A DNA stretch of 64,000 nucleotides from Datisca glomerata (taxonomy: Eukaryota; Streptophyta; Magnoliopsida; Cucurbitales; Datiscaceae), in assembly GCA_003255025.1 (NCBI GenBank), contig QANY01005285.1:695001-759000 (forward strand), in the 5' to 3' direction. A program made the translations under genes and the position numbers. This document shows positions 49,039 to 60,239 of this stretch, piece by piece; position 1 is the first letter of the stretch, and each line of letters starts with the position of its first letter. The notes beneath the pieces are model-generated. The model ran no database searches. It saw nothing but the letters and a program-made list of their open reading frames with translations, and was not told the DNA's origin.

Positions 49039-49110
49039 TAAACCCTATCGTGTCTCAACCGTTCAACAACAACAGGAAAAAAAAACCCTGGTATGTCTCA
49101 GCCGCCTCTC
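49039..49110 (+). repeat. Right flank of the Helitron insertion: remaining host tandem repeat copies
   Basis: TAAACCCTATCGTGTCTCAA completes the unit cut at 24600. A further unit with CAACAACAACAGG, AAACCCTGG and TATGTCTCAGCC follows. The motif resembles a transcribed leader (CAA-rich, AAACCCTA), but no linked gene was found. Confidence 0.75.
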
Positions 49111-49484
49111 TCCCCCTCCCCCCCTCATGTGCAATGCTTCACTATTCTACCTCATCTCAGTGTCTCTCTCTTTTACTTCTTCTGTTTCTTTCTTTTCTTT
49201 TACAGGTCTCTGACCACCGTCATGGAAAATAATGGTTAGTCATGATTGTTATGTCGTGATAATGACCACGACTACGGTGAATCATACTAGCACCACTATA
49301 TTGGAGCGTAACGGTATTCGTGGGTTCTGATACCATTACGTTATGTAACGGCTATTTTTTGAAATCATTGTTTGGAGATTCTAGACATGCACTCTAACAT
49401 GTTTTGTGAAACAAATATTTTTTATAGATCATAGAATGTTTGAAAGAACAAATGAGGGTTTGATAATGAAAAACCTACATTCGG
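49111..49484. other. Spacer after the Helitron, nothing recognised
   Basis: A C/T-rich stretch then mixed sequence. An open frame crossing the Helitron end (48876-49232) is an artefact of the junction. Confidence 0.35.
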
Positions 49485-49904
49485 CTTTGTAATAGCATAA
49501 GGCGGTTTGTACCGCCATAAAAATACTACCATTTTATTCACCGACAGTTCAAAACTGCCGGAAAAGGAAGAAACTATTAGTGTAGTTAAAACTATTAGTG
49601 CAGTTAAAACTATTAGTGAAGAAACAATGCACCAGTAGAATGCCAACCTTTATATCCATGTGCTCTTGAACCGGCGCTAAAAGCCTAAACAAATTATGGG
49701 AGAAAAACAATTTTTAGCGGCAGTTATTCTAGTGCATGGTTCAAAAAATCGTCGTTACATATAGAATTTGCGACGGTCAATTACCATACGGTTTATGAAT
49801 CGCGGCTCAACTTTTGGTGGACGGATTATATTTTGATCGGCAATTAAGACCACTGCAGTAACTCAAAAAACCGTAGCTGTATGCTGTTTTTCTTTCCAGC
49901 AGTG
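49485..49904. mobile_element. CACTA-like remnant with one recognisable end
   Basis: The right edge CTGTTTTTCTTTCCAGCAGTG resembles the reverse complement of CACTA ends, and the preceding 400 bp repeat short GCGACGGT, GGCAGTT and CCGTAG-like motifs in both orientations, as subterminal regions do. A matching left end was not found. Confidence 0.4.
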
Positions 49905-51133
49905 TGCTTTTGTTTTTACATGTGCAATGGGATATATACAAATGTGATTGATGATCTTCTTTTATGACCCTGTGATGGAAATAAATTATTTATTAGATTG
50001 AATTTGTTTGACAGAGTTTTAGTTTGTATTTAATTAGTGACAATCCTACGTATCACTTTCATGCATCTAAATATCTTATTGTCCATTAAATATGAGCGGG
50101 CCCAACCTTATTTGAATGGGTCATGGTCTTATCACGATTTTATTTCCTATTCGCTTTGCTATAGGTGTCAAAAGGTACATCGATTTCTCTTCTTGAATGT
50201 TTGGTTTGTAGCATTTAGAAAGTTTAATGTCGTTTTGGTAAAAAATTTAAAAAAAAAATTGAAAGAGATGGCAAAAACGCTATATATAGTTGAGCTGTAT
50301 TTTATAATTTATCCTTAATAAAATCATAAGTTTGACTAGCTTTTGGTTAGGTTACATCATAGAGCTTTGGTCGAATGAGGGTTATCAAATTCTAACATGC
50401 CGATTTAGGGTTCAAGTGTTAAGGAATATATATTTGAAATACTATATTATTATTAAACTAAAACTGGCTTGATGTAATCCTTAACCTTAATAAAAGGATC
50501 TATTAAGGGTTGGTGTTTGAAAGAAACAAGAACTTGAAACAAAAGATACGAATTTAAAATTGATTAAATAATGAAGATGAAATTAATTTCATTTTTCATA
50601 ATTCAATGCAATTGGACAACCGGCGGGTCAGTAAGATGATTTAATTTTCTAATATTTCATTGAACTAAAATAATCTCTCTTACTTATAAGGAGTCAAAAT
50701 ATCCATTTTCCCCAATATATTCTCTTTCTATTAATCAAAATTTTCACACCTCAACCGATATTCTAAAAATGTTACAATCACATTTTAATTTAACACTGCA
50801 AAGATTCAGCTTCCAATAGCTCATATTCTAACATATGCAGCAAAACATACAGCTACTTTAGGTTTTTTTAAAGGAAAAAACTTTCGTGGTGCATCAATAG
50901 TTTTGATTTGTTTTTAGAATAATTACGCTGACATTTTTTATAATTTGTCTAAATTATATATGCACTCCCCTTCTATTTTTAAAAATTATGTAGACCTCAC
51001 ATGTACTTCACTTTCTTTAACAAATATATTTCCAATTCTTTAACATAAAATTTTAATGATAATTAAATGGACATTGTAAATATTCTAGAACACATCTATC
51101 CTTGTATAATGCTAGAATTTAATTCAAAGACAC
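49905..51133. other. AT-rich spacer, nothing recognised
   Basis: Contains an unrecognised frame (50037-50318) with no family motif. No repeat ends seen. Confidence 0.4.
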
Positions 51134-51839
51134 TGTTGTGGGTGTTTTCTTGAGAACCAATGACAGGATAACAAGTGTCACGTCCGACCAAATAAGTCTG
51201 GGACAAAAGAAAGTTTCAAAGAGAGGAATCGACCTCACCTGGTCAGTCTCGAGAGAGCTAGGGTCACACAGACCTGAGTATATACGAGACAACATAAATG
51301 GAATCCATGAAGAGAGCTCAGTTAATCTCGAGTACCAAGGTCATCATTACCTGCTGAAAGTAACATCCCAGATGGCACCTTCCTACATGCCCGAGCACCC
51401 AACAGGTCCAATCATCACGGTAGAGTGACAAATCAACCTCCGATATGTCACCTCGAAAGCACGTCAACAGCTTAATGCCCATCACTTTGTGTTAAAGCTC
51501 ATCCCCCTCCTGTCCAATCAAAGATAGACATCGTATCCTTGGAAGCTTCCGCAACACTCTCCCAAAACTTCTTTGACACGCTTCCTCCATAGAACTTCAA
51601 GTACAAATACTCTCATCTACTAAGAGAAGAGGTATGACATTTCTCCCCTAAAGAAACTCTATCAAAATAATATCATGATACTGACTTAGATATCGGAGGC
51701 TTTTAGATGAGGCAACCACCCCACGGTTCTTCTCGTTTTTGGGTTCTTTGTTTGTGTTTTACAGATCTCCAGCCAGAAGGACGATCATATTTAGCAAAAA
51801 AGTTAAGTATCAGTATTGTTGAGATTTTCGGCTTCAACA
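51134..51839 (+). repeat. Gypsy-type LTR (706 bp)
   Basis: Begins TGTTGTGGGTG and ends TTCAACA (inverted TGTTG / CAACA ends). It is followed by a Gypsy-like primer-binding site. The composition is clearly richer in GC than its surroundings. Confidence 0.7.
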
Positions 51840-52005
51840 ATTAGCGTCGTCTGTGAGAACGACGATAAAAAGCACTTGACACCCTTTCTCTCCCACAAGG
51901 AGAGGATGAGTTTAGCATCCTCTGCCGATGAAAACCAGGATGAGATGGAGGATTCACCCTTTCCCCTGCAGAAGATCCTTCTTCTGTCGTCATAATAACT
52001 ATACG
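51840..52005 (+). mobile_element. Primer-binding site and start of a truncated Gypsy element
   Basis: ATTAGCGTCGTCTGTGAGAA resembles the common plant Gypsy junction ATTGGCGCCGTCTGTGGGAA. A possible gag start follows at 51906 (MSLASSADENQDEMEDSPFP), stopping after about 30 codons. No pol and no second LTR were found. Confidence 0.62.
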
Positions 52006-52825
52006 ATGAAGGAAGAAGGATACGGTAGTTGTAACCTCTGAGGTAACCTCTGACGATCTGATATCTGTGTTGTGTGGAGGTCTTTCAGTCTCTTCTTCTA
52101 CATTGAGCCAAGGAAGTGTATGTATTTTTATCTTGTCGGATTGTGGTGATTAAGCCCACACATACGCTTTCGTTTTAAGCAAGCCTAAAAGAAATGTATG
52201 TTTAAGTGCGGTACGCGGTCTGTTCTTTTTTGTTTTATGTCTGTCTTTAAAAAAATGTATTTTTTTCTTTATTTGTTTGGTCATTCTATTATCTATGTTA
52301 CTCATAAAGAAACTGTTACTTAATGTACAATAAGAGAAAATTAGGGAAAAGAAATCTCCAATCTCTGTTTTCTCTTTTCCTCTTAGATAGTAAAATTAAA
52401 ATCTTCTTATTTCAAGTAACATTGAATTCTTCTCTGATGGTAGCAGTAAAATAATGTTGATAAAGGATTATCTCATTACGAGGTTCGAATTTCTTTGTTT
52501 AATACATGGTAAAGGAAAAAATAGATGAGAGTGAAATTGTTTCCTAATTGTTCTATTTATGCCATGTAATTTTCCTTTTACCATCGTAACTTTTATTTGC
52601 TCGAAATAAAATATGAATAACAGAAGCTAACTGGGGGTGTGGTTTTGAAAGTAAAACCTACTTTTATAGAGGAGATGCTTAGTTACTAATGAGTTACGTC
52701 CTTGACTAATTAATCTTAAATTTTCTTTGGAATTTTATTTGTTATTCTAATTTGAGAGTTTTGTAGTTAAAATGAGTTTTTATGTCACTTATCTTTTAAT
52801 GAGTCAATGTATGCTTGATTTATAG
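52006..52825. other. Unassigned sequence between the Gypsy remnant and an exon-like segment
   Basis: No motif recognised. It may be intron-like sequence belonging to the captured material further right. Confidence 0.35.
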
Positions 52826-52934
52826 GTGATTGAAGCTCCTTTACCAAAAGCACCTCTTGATACGGCAGTCTATTGTCATTGGCTCCCAATTGAAGGTGTG
52901 CAGCCTGCAATTCCAGAAAAAGCTCCTGTACAAG
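52826..52934 (+). pseudogene. Exon-like segment of an unidentified gene
   Basis: An acceptor TTTATAG precedes 52826 and a donor CAAG|GTTTGT follows 52934. The 109-nt open segment encodes [20 protein letters not shown], then [16 protein letters not shown]. The Pro-rich, well-formed reading suggests a captured coding exon, but I do not recognise the protein. It lies in the same region as the MMT and GSH1 fragments. Confidence 0.4.
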
Positions 52935-53779
52935 GTTTGTCACTAAATTGAGGTAAATATTGAAAGTTATAGTTCACAAGCCATATGCCACGCTGATGTA
53001 TTTGTGGAAAATTATTAAGATTCTGAGCAGTAAAGCATTTGACAGGCTAGACATGTTAATCAAATGAAACTACACACTTCTGCTCTGAGTATTGCACCAT
53101 ATTAAGCTCAAAGTCAACACAAGAACATGCATTTCTTGCTCTGTACACCCCTTTGGGGACTTTTGTGAACGATGCGTCTTATCTTTGCCAATCAAAAAAG
53201 AAAAAAAGAAAAAAAGAACATGCCTTCTCTTCAAGTTTTGCTTGAGATATTTGAGGACCCTCTTTCTGATTAATCAACATTTTTGGGAGTTCTTCAAGTC
53301 AATGTGCTATTTGGTGTATTCTAATATACATGCTAGCTTATCGCTTGAGTTTAGTCAACTTGATCCAATAATATATCCTATCAGATTTTTTTTTTTCAAA
53401 ACTTCTTGCTCTACTATGCTCAAATTAATACATTATTAGTGGCAGCTTTAAGTTCTTTGGTTATAGTCATCGATTTCTTTTAAAGAAACTTACATTTCAG
53501 TAATATGTGAAAATTGTACAGAAGAGGATTAGAAATCCTCAATCCTACTCAATTTAGGATAATACGCTAACTTTTGTGCGTCATAGTAATATCAACCTTG
53601 GATGCCAAAATGAGAATACAGAAGGATGATGGGGTTCTTGTTGACATTAGCTCAGAGGTCACCCTCTGTCCCCCCTTCTGTTGAAAACAGAGGGTGTATC
53701 CTGTGTTGAAAGCATAGAGTGTATCCCTTTGTTGAAATTGTAATATTACAAATAAAGTAATATTAAATTTTTTTTATAT

Positions 53780-54325
53780 ATAAATAATTTTGAACTATGA
53801 AATTTCACAAATACATATATATATATATATATAATTGGTATAAGTATACTTTTTATTTTTTAATAAGTAATCTGCTAATCATCATTTCAATTTTCTTCAA
53901 TAAATGCTATACAAATAGTAAAAATTACGGACGGTAATTAGTTGAATTGAGCGTCATGTAAAAAATGATCAATAAAATTTTAAAATAAAATATTTTTTTT
54001 GGGATATAAATATATCTCTTTTTTATTTTGGACTACTTAGTTCACTAATTATCAGTATTTCTTTTATTCCTTCATTGCTAATCAAATAACAAAAGAATGA
54101 TCATAAATGATAGCTAGTTCAAATAAGTGTAACTGAAATGATGAATACAATTTTAAGATAAAAATAAAATATTTTTTTGAGATATAAATATACTCTTTTA
54201 ATTTTAGACTACTTAGTTGACTAGTTATCTTTATTTCTTTTCTTTCATCATTACTAATTAAATAACAAATGAATGATCATGGATGAAAATTAGTTTAAAC
54301 AAGTGTCACTAAAATAACAACAAGA
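53780..54325. repeat. Tandem repeat with about 175-bp unit, three diverged copies
   Basis: The segments starting near 53959 and 54135 share TATAAATATA, GACTACTTAGTT, TAATCAAATAACAAA-like and GAATGATCAT blocks. An older, more diverged copy precedes them. An (AT)n run lies at 53814-53833. Confidence 0.65.
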
Positions 54326-54471
54326 TCTAAAAAAATGAAAAGACTTGTCAGAACATTAAAAAATTTCAAAACTCAAATATTTACATAATCTTTATATAGA
54401 TGTTTAACTCTCTATTTTATGTATGAGAAATTATCATAGAGAATTTTTGCATCAAATGTACACTTCAAACA

Positions 54472-54509
54472 GTTTAGGGTTTAGGGTTGAGGGTTTAGGG
54501 TTGAGGGTT
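54472..54509 (+). repeat. Short interstitial telomere-like repeat
   Basis: About five units of TTTAGGG and TTGAGGG, the first two exact plant telomere units. It sits at the left edge of the first MMT-fragment copy. Confidence 0.75.
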
Positions 54510-54868
54510 CTCATATGTCATATATGTATTATTTTATTATTTTCAAGTCTCTATGCTATCTTTGCTCGCTTGATGTTCGTGGATCAGATCAAATTACTAA
54601 GGGTTCATCTTGCACATGACTTTGATTGAATAATATGATAGAAGATTGTTATGCTTGATCAAGCTACTGGAATAGCTAACGAAGTCAAAATTTGTAGATG
54701 TATGGCCTTGACATCAATCCTAGAGTAGTGAAAATATCTTGGATAAACTTATATTTAAATGTTTGGATGAGGAAGGCCACCTCATTTATGATGAGGAAAA
54801 GAAAATATTACTGGACAGAGTGGAGTTTTATGATCAGATTTGATGGCCTATTGTAAGATGTTTAACTC
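54504..54868 (+). pseudogene. Methionine S-methyltransferase (MMT) fragment, copy 1
   Basis: Intron-like sequence is followed by an exon piece (from about 54698) that encodes MYGLDINPRVVKISWINLYL, matching the AdoMet-binding domain of plant MMT. After LNV the frame is shifted by one missing base relative to copy 2. The segment as a whole aligns with 56703-57063 at about 90%. Both copies share the same lost base after EFY, so the duplication came after the first damage. MMT makes S-methylmethionine from methionine and AdoMet in the cytosol; this piece is non-functional. Confidence 0.75.
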
Positions 54869-55610
54869 GTTTATATGTTTCAATAGCAAAGTTAAAGGCA
54901 TCAAGCACTAGAGTCATAGTTGCAAATGTATATTTTTCACCATTTTTTTAGTTTTTAGTTTCCATTTTTTTCCTTTGCAACTATTTCATTTAGTGTTCTA
55001 TTTGCTCTGTTTTTATGTGATGTTATCGTCTTAGTTGATTCATATTCTGTTTGTATTTCTGTTAAAGGTCATTGTTGAAACAGCTTGTTACTATGGAGGT
55101 TATCCAATGGACAATCTTGTGATCATTGCTTTGTGGTGATCGGGATTCTTTGTGACAACACTTATCTTTATGGTGATCGGCATCATTGCTTCTCTGTGCA
55201 TCAGAATTTGTTTCAGTAAAGGATCTTCTACCAATTTGTATGATTTCTTGGGTCTTTGTCAGTATATCTTTCACCAATGTGCTAGGTTCTTAGCAAGAAA
55301 CATTGTGGGAAACTGCAAATTTATAGATGAACATAATAACTGAGCTTATTGCTTAGTTTTGTTGTTATATGCTTTAAATTTGGCCCTTAGCTGCTTGCTT
55401 TTGGGTTTACAGTTTCATTCATCACTTTATTGGTCGAACATTAATATGACATTCTCCTTGTCATTCTAATTGGTGCTTCGATGGTACTTATAGTGTTGTT
55501 TAAGGTACTGTATGAGCAGTTATACTAATTTTCAGTTTTCAGATTAATTGGTAACTGTAATTTTTTAACTGTCACAAAGTGGAATTTTTGTTTTAGTTGT
55601 CGATTATAGT

Positions 55611-56270
55611 ATGGTTTTTAGTGTGGTAAACAATGTGGATATGAAGGAAGCTTCTATTGGTTTCCCTTATACATCATGTAACATTTATGTGAAGACACAT
55701 TTTTTGCACACGTGTAGCTCAGGAATAGGATCAAACCGAGGGAGTCGGGTGCTTGTGGCTGTAAGCCCTCCCACTGAGAATGTCGTTATGGATACTGAAT
55801 CACTGGCAAAAGAAGATCTTGTAGCATACCTTGCCTCTGGATGCAAGCCTAAAGAAACATGGAGGTAAAATTCCCAATTCTTCATTACTTGGATTAATGT
55901 AATATATTTATGATACTTATTTGNAAATTGCCTTTTTCTCATTCCAACGTTCCTACTGGTGGAATTGATATATTTACTTTTCTTTCTCTATGTGTTAAAA
56001 TCCCCTTCAAATAGCCATGGCCAGGTTGCCTATTTAAGTCCCATTGTTTAGACCAAGAGTCACACAATGTTTAGTCATGTTGTCTCTTTTGAATGGTCAT
56101 GATCATGTGTTGACTGCAGAATAGGTATTGAACACGAGAAGTTTGGTTTTGACTTTGGAACCTTATGTCCTGTAAAATACGAACAGATAAACGAATTGCT
56201 CAATAAGATTGCAAAGAGATTTGATTGGGAAAAAATAATGGAATGTGATAATATTATAGGACTGAAACAG
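55611..56270 (+). pseudogene. Glutamate-cysteine ligase (GSH1) fragment, two exons
   Basis: The first exon piece (55611-55864) encodes a transit-peptide-like part ([13 protein letters not shown]) and [20 protein letters not shown], then [13 protein letters not shown]. The second (56120-56270) completes Arg and encodes [32 protein letters not shown] and DNIIGLKQ. This is the N-terminus of plant plastid GSH1, the first enzyme of glutathione synthesis. The intron 55865-56119 is kept (GT-AG). The next donor is damaged: AAACAG|ATATG instead of GTATG. The rest of the enzyme is absent. The ambiguous base at 55924 lies in the intron. Confidence 0.85.
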
Positions 56271-56702
56271 ATATGTTGCTCTTTTCATTAGTTCATTACA
56301 CCATTCTACCTTCTTCTTTTTTTCTTTGCCAATCTTCTGCAACAGAAGGAAGGAAACTAACATACTAATACATATATTAGGACTTCATTGAGAAACAAAA
56401 TCTATTTCTCAGCTAGATGCTTATTGAATAAATTATGTAGATAGTATGATGTTCGTCACTGCTTATTCCCTATAAACAGCTTAAAAATGTGGTCCAGGGA
56501 AGGCAAAACATTCCCTGTAAACAGCTCATTTCTTCAACTCCCACTTCCTTCCCCATTCTGGAGGTCGTCTTAACATGTGCTATTTCTTTTGCTAATCTAT
56601 TATCCTTTTCGGTTCCATGCTCTTCGATGCAGCCACGACACTCTACACTGTCTTACAACCACTTTAAGTTGAAATCCTATGTTATCATCTCTATAATTAC
56701 TT

Positions 56703-57289
56703 TGGGTTCTCATATGCCATTTATGTATTATTTTATTATTTTCAAGTCTCTATGCTACCTTTGTTCGCTTGATGTTCATGAATCTGATCAAATTATTAAG
56801 GGTTCATTTTGCACATGACTTTGGTTGAATAATGTGATAGAAGATTGTTATGCTTGATCAGGCTACTGGAATAGTTAATGAAGTCAAAATTTGTAGATGT
56901 ATGGCCTTGACATCAATCCTAGTGCGGTGAAAATATCTTCGGTAAACTTATATTTAAATGCTTTGGATGAGGAAGGCCGCCCCATTTATGATGAGGAGAA
57001 GAAAACATTACTGGATAGAGTGGAGTTTTATGATCAGATTTGATGGCCTATTGTAAGATAACAACATTAAACTAGAGAGGATTGTTAGATGCATACCTCA
57101 GATACTGTCATTACGTTCAAAATGAAAAATGGTGATTATAATGTCCAAGTTAATCCAAATTCAGATGCAATTTCTAATATCTCTTTACACAGACTCTTAA
57201 TCCAAATTCAGATGCAATGTCCAAGTTAATAACAGAAAATGCTAGCGAGGACTTCCTTTACTCTTTGAGTAATTATTTTGCACTTCAGG
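56703..57289 (+). pseudogene. Methionine S-methyltransferase (MMT) fragment, copy 2
   Basis: From 56897 the frame encodes MYGLDINPSAVKISSVNLYL, NALDEEGRPIYDEEKKTLLD and RVEFY; a one-base deletion follows (SDLMAYC in the next frame), then another before DNNIKLERIVRCIPQIL. A further exon-like piece (about 57196-57289) encodes NPNSDAMSKLITENASEDFL and YSLSNYFALQ. These are consecutive parts of the plant MMT methyltransferase domain. The parts of the IPQIL-NPN junction are separated by about 85 bp, which looks like an intron with a small internal duplication (AATCCAAATTCAGATGCAAT twice). Confidence 0.83.
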
Positions 57290-57825
57290 TTGATGATTTA
57301 TTTTTATGTATATGTGTGGAACCCTTCTAAAGTTCAAGAAAGCATAGAAATTCATACACTGAACTCGGTTAGAAGGACCTTTTTCGACCATATATATCAA
57401 ATCCACCTTGAGTTTTTGTTCTTGGGAGTTGACTGCTAGTTTCGGTTTTATGGCTTGATGGATTTTACTAGAGTCATATAACTTAGTTTGCTATATAGTT
57501 ACACTTGCTCACGTGTCTAAAGCTTCTAGCATGGCTTCTGCTACTAACCTTTTAGTCCATTCTAGATTAAAAAAAACCACCTTAAGTCCTTGTTCTTGGA
57601 AGTTGACAGCAATTTTTAACTTCATTAGCTATTCTTATAGGCTTAAGATAGGCTCAAGATATTGTGCTCTCCTAATAATTTCTTGACATGCTTATACTTT
57701 TTGTTCTTCAAACGACATATGAAAATCTCTATTTCTTCTTTATTCATGCTTTCTTGATTTGAGTTTGCAACAAAATTGTGTTTAAAGCTTTCTCATGTTA
57801 CAACTTCATTTTCTCTCTCTACTGG
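57290..57825. other. Non-coding interior of CACTA element B
   Basis: Probably MMT intron and element sequence. The motif GGCTTAAGATAGGCT at about 57640 is shared with element A (about 27890 and 29190). Confidence 0.45.
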
Positions 57826-58159
57826 AACATGTTGAAGGGCTGTCATGGGAAGGCAATAACTTTCCATGACAATTTTTTTTAAAAAGAGTTAGGGTACTTT
57901 TAATGATGGGAAATCCTCGTCATCTATTTGCTTTTTCTGGCACATATGATGACGGGTAATCCCCGTCATCTAATTTTTTTCGGCACCTATGATGACGGGT
58001 AATCCTGTCATCTAATTGTTTTTTGTGGTACCTTATATTGATAGTTTTTGTTTAACATGACTAAAGATGATAGTCCGATAGATGACAGTTAGTCAACCGT
58101 TAATATAAGATTATAATGACAGTTTTTACCCATCATCTAAACCCTATTTTGTAGTAGTG
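57826..58159. mobile_element. Right end of CACTA element B
   Basis: It aligns with the right end of element A (29215-29541): shared TGTTGAAGG..TGTCATGGGAA, repeated GATGACGGGTAATCC / CCGTCATCTA motifs, and the terminal TTTGTAGTAGTG ending at 58159. The left end was not found between 49.9 and 54.4 kb, so the extent to the left is uncertain; the MMT and GSH1 fragments adjoin this end. Confidence 0.75.
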
Positions 58160-60239
58160 TTAGCTAATGTGTAAAAAATTTAAACTACCTTAAAAAAGAA
58201 TGAGAGAAGATGAATAGGTGAATAGAAATGTAAACTCTTTTTCTTTCTACCTTGGAAAATCTCTTCTAGTTCTCACACACCCTCTCTAAAAAGATATCCT
58301 CTCATTCTCTCTCAAGACCTCTCTTTCTCTCTCCCAAAATGACCTCTCCTCAAGTGAAGACTTCATCTCTATTTATAGACAAATTTAGAGTCTCACTTTT
58401 TACTTTTAATCATTTTGCTCTTTTTTTATTTTTTTAGTCATTGGATCATTTTTCTTATTTTTAGTTTTTGAGCTATTTTTTCAAATCATACATATAATCT
58501 TAGACTATTATATGATAAAAAATGTGTATATTTAGAATATTAAATCAAATAAAATACGGTATCTACAACGTCAAAGTTGAAAACTAAATTTTAGGGAACT
58601 CACTTGATGTTTACCATGTTGGAAGGTAAATGCCTACTACCCTCCCAGTTTATCATGGTTTTCACGTCTTGATTTCTCTATATTTTCTTTAAGTTGTTCA
58701 AACATCTATATGTGCCAGACTATTGGTTTTACATTTTTTTCAACTTATGACGCTGCAAGACGATGAATTGGGGTACTGATGATAGATTATGGTTTTTGTA
58801 GAACGCGTGTGACTCTTAAAGAGATGGGGTAGTTTTTAGATCTGTTCTTTAGAAGGACTTGGGTTGATTAAGAATTTGTTCTTAATTTACTTATGTTAAA
58901 AGAGTTGACTTATTCACTGCTCTCATTATTGAATGATGGTGCGTTAGTCTTTTTTTTTAAAGCATTGTGATAATGAGTTTTATAGTTTTTTGCAGCGACT
59001 GCGTAACTCTGGTATGTATAGATGTGTTGTTTAAAATAATTGTATGTATTATATTTCTTTTGACAAAGCACGTGTGTATAGATGTGGTGTTTTAAAACTT
59101 ATATTAATATGTTTCTTTTGTATCACGTTCAATTTATTATCTATGATGATACTCGTACTAGTATATTATAAGTTTGTTTTATATATTAATATTTAATCAT
59201 TTAAATAATCTAAAAAAATGCTATTATAATCTTGGCACGTGCCCACCCCACCTTGTAATTAAAAAAGCGTGAATAAGGATAACATATTATGACATATGAT
59301 TCCACTACTATCATTATAAATTAATATTGTGATGAACAGACAATTAAAAAAGGAGACGACGCATATAGATACAATCATGTATGTAATTGTCATTATCAAA
59401 TGGAAGAAACACAAGGATGAAGTGGAAATGACTACGGCAATATATAAAAAGCAAATGACCTTACTTTTCTTTTATACCCAATACTGTACTGATTAAGTCA
59501 TTAAGACAGACATCATCAAAATAGCTTAATTCAGAGGCACAATATTCATGAATGTAGCTCGATAGAATTACACATTCTATGAAGCACCCATTTTTGAACT
59601 TTTAAATTGCACGCTTCCATGTTCTTGGAAAAAACATTCTCCACAAAGTTATTTATTTTGAAATGTGTAAGGTATTCATATTATAATTTTTTTGTTTCAT
59701 TTCGGCGGACTGAGTTCTTCATATTAATTTGATAAAAGTTAAGTTTTATTCTTTTTATATAGTTAGTTAAGTCCATCATTATTTTAATAAACATGATTAT
59801 TGTTATGTTTTTATTTTAATCAATTGATAATTTTTCTTATTGTTTTTCTTATTTATTTTTTAATGTTAAAATTCTAGATGATATATATTTTATTTATTTA
59901 GCATTATTCTAGTTATTTATATCAATGTGTATGTTACTATGTATACTGCTATTAATTGTAATGTGGGTGAACAATTTTTATTAATTAAATTAATTTTTCC
60001 CTTCTAGTTAATCTATTAAAAAATGTAACAGTCTAATTTTTTTTATTTTGTTGGCACCGTAAAAATTATAAGTAGGAATTATTTTATTGAATCTAAAGAT
60101 CTTGAAATTTAATGGATATTTTTTTATTAAAATATAAAATATTTAAATTGATTTGAAAAACATTAGATTAACGGTTTATAAGCTTACATTGTTTTTACCT
60201 AGAACTTTTAATTTTTTAATTTTTATTTTGATTTTTCAT
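58160..60239. other. AT-rich spacer, nothing firmly recognised
   Basis: Includes a CT-rich stretch with CTCTATTTATAGAC (about 58370), which could be a TATA region of an unknown repeat. No open frame longer than 60 codons. Confidence 0.4.

Noticed and set aside
48876..49232. A 118-codon plus-strand frame
   Set aside because: It spans the LTR4 end, the Helitron end and host repeat, so it is a junction product.
51138..51428. A 96-codon plus-strand frame
   Set aside because: It lies wholly in the Gypsy LTR.
56163..56363. A 66-codon minus-strand frame
   Set aside because: It lies opposite the GSH1 exon and intron and is a shadow frame.
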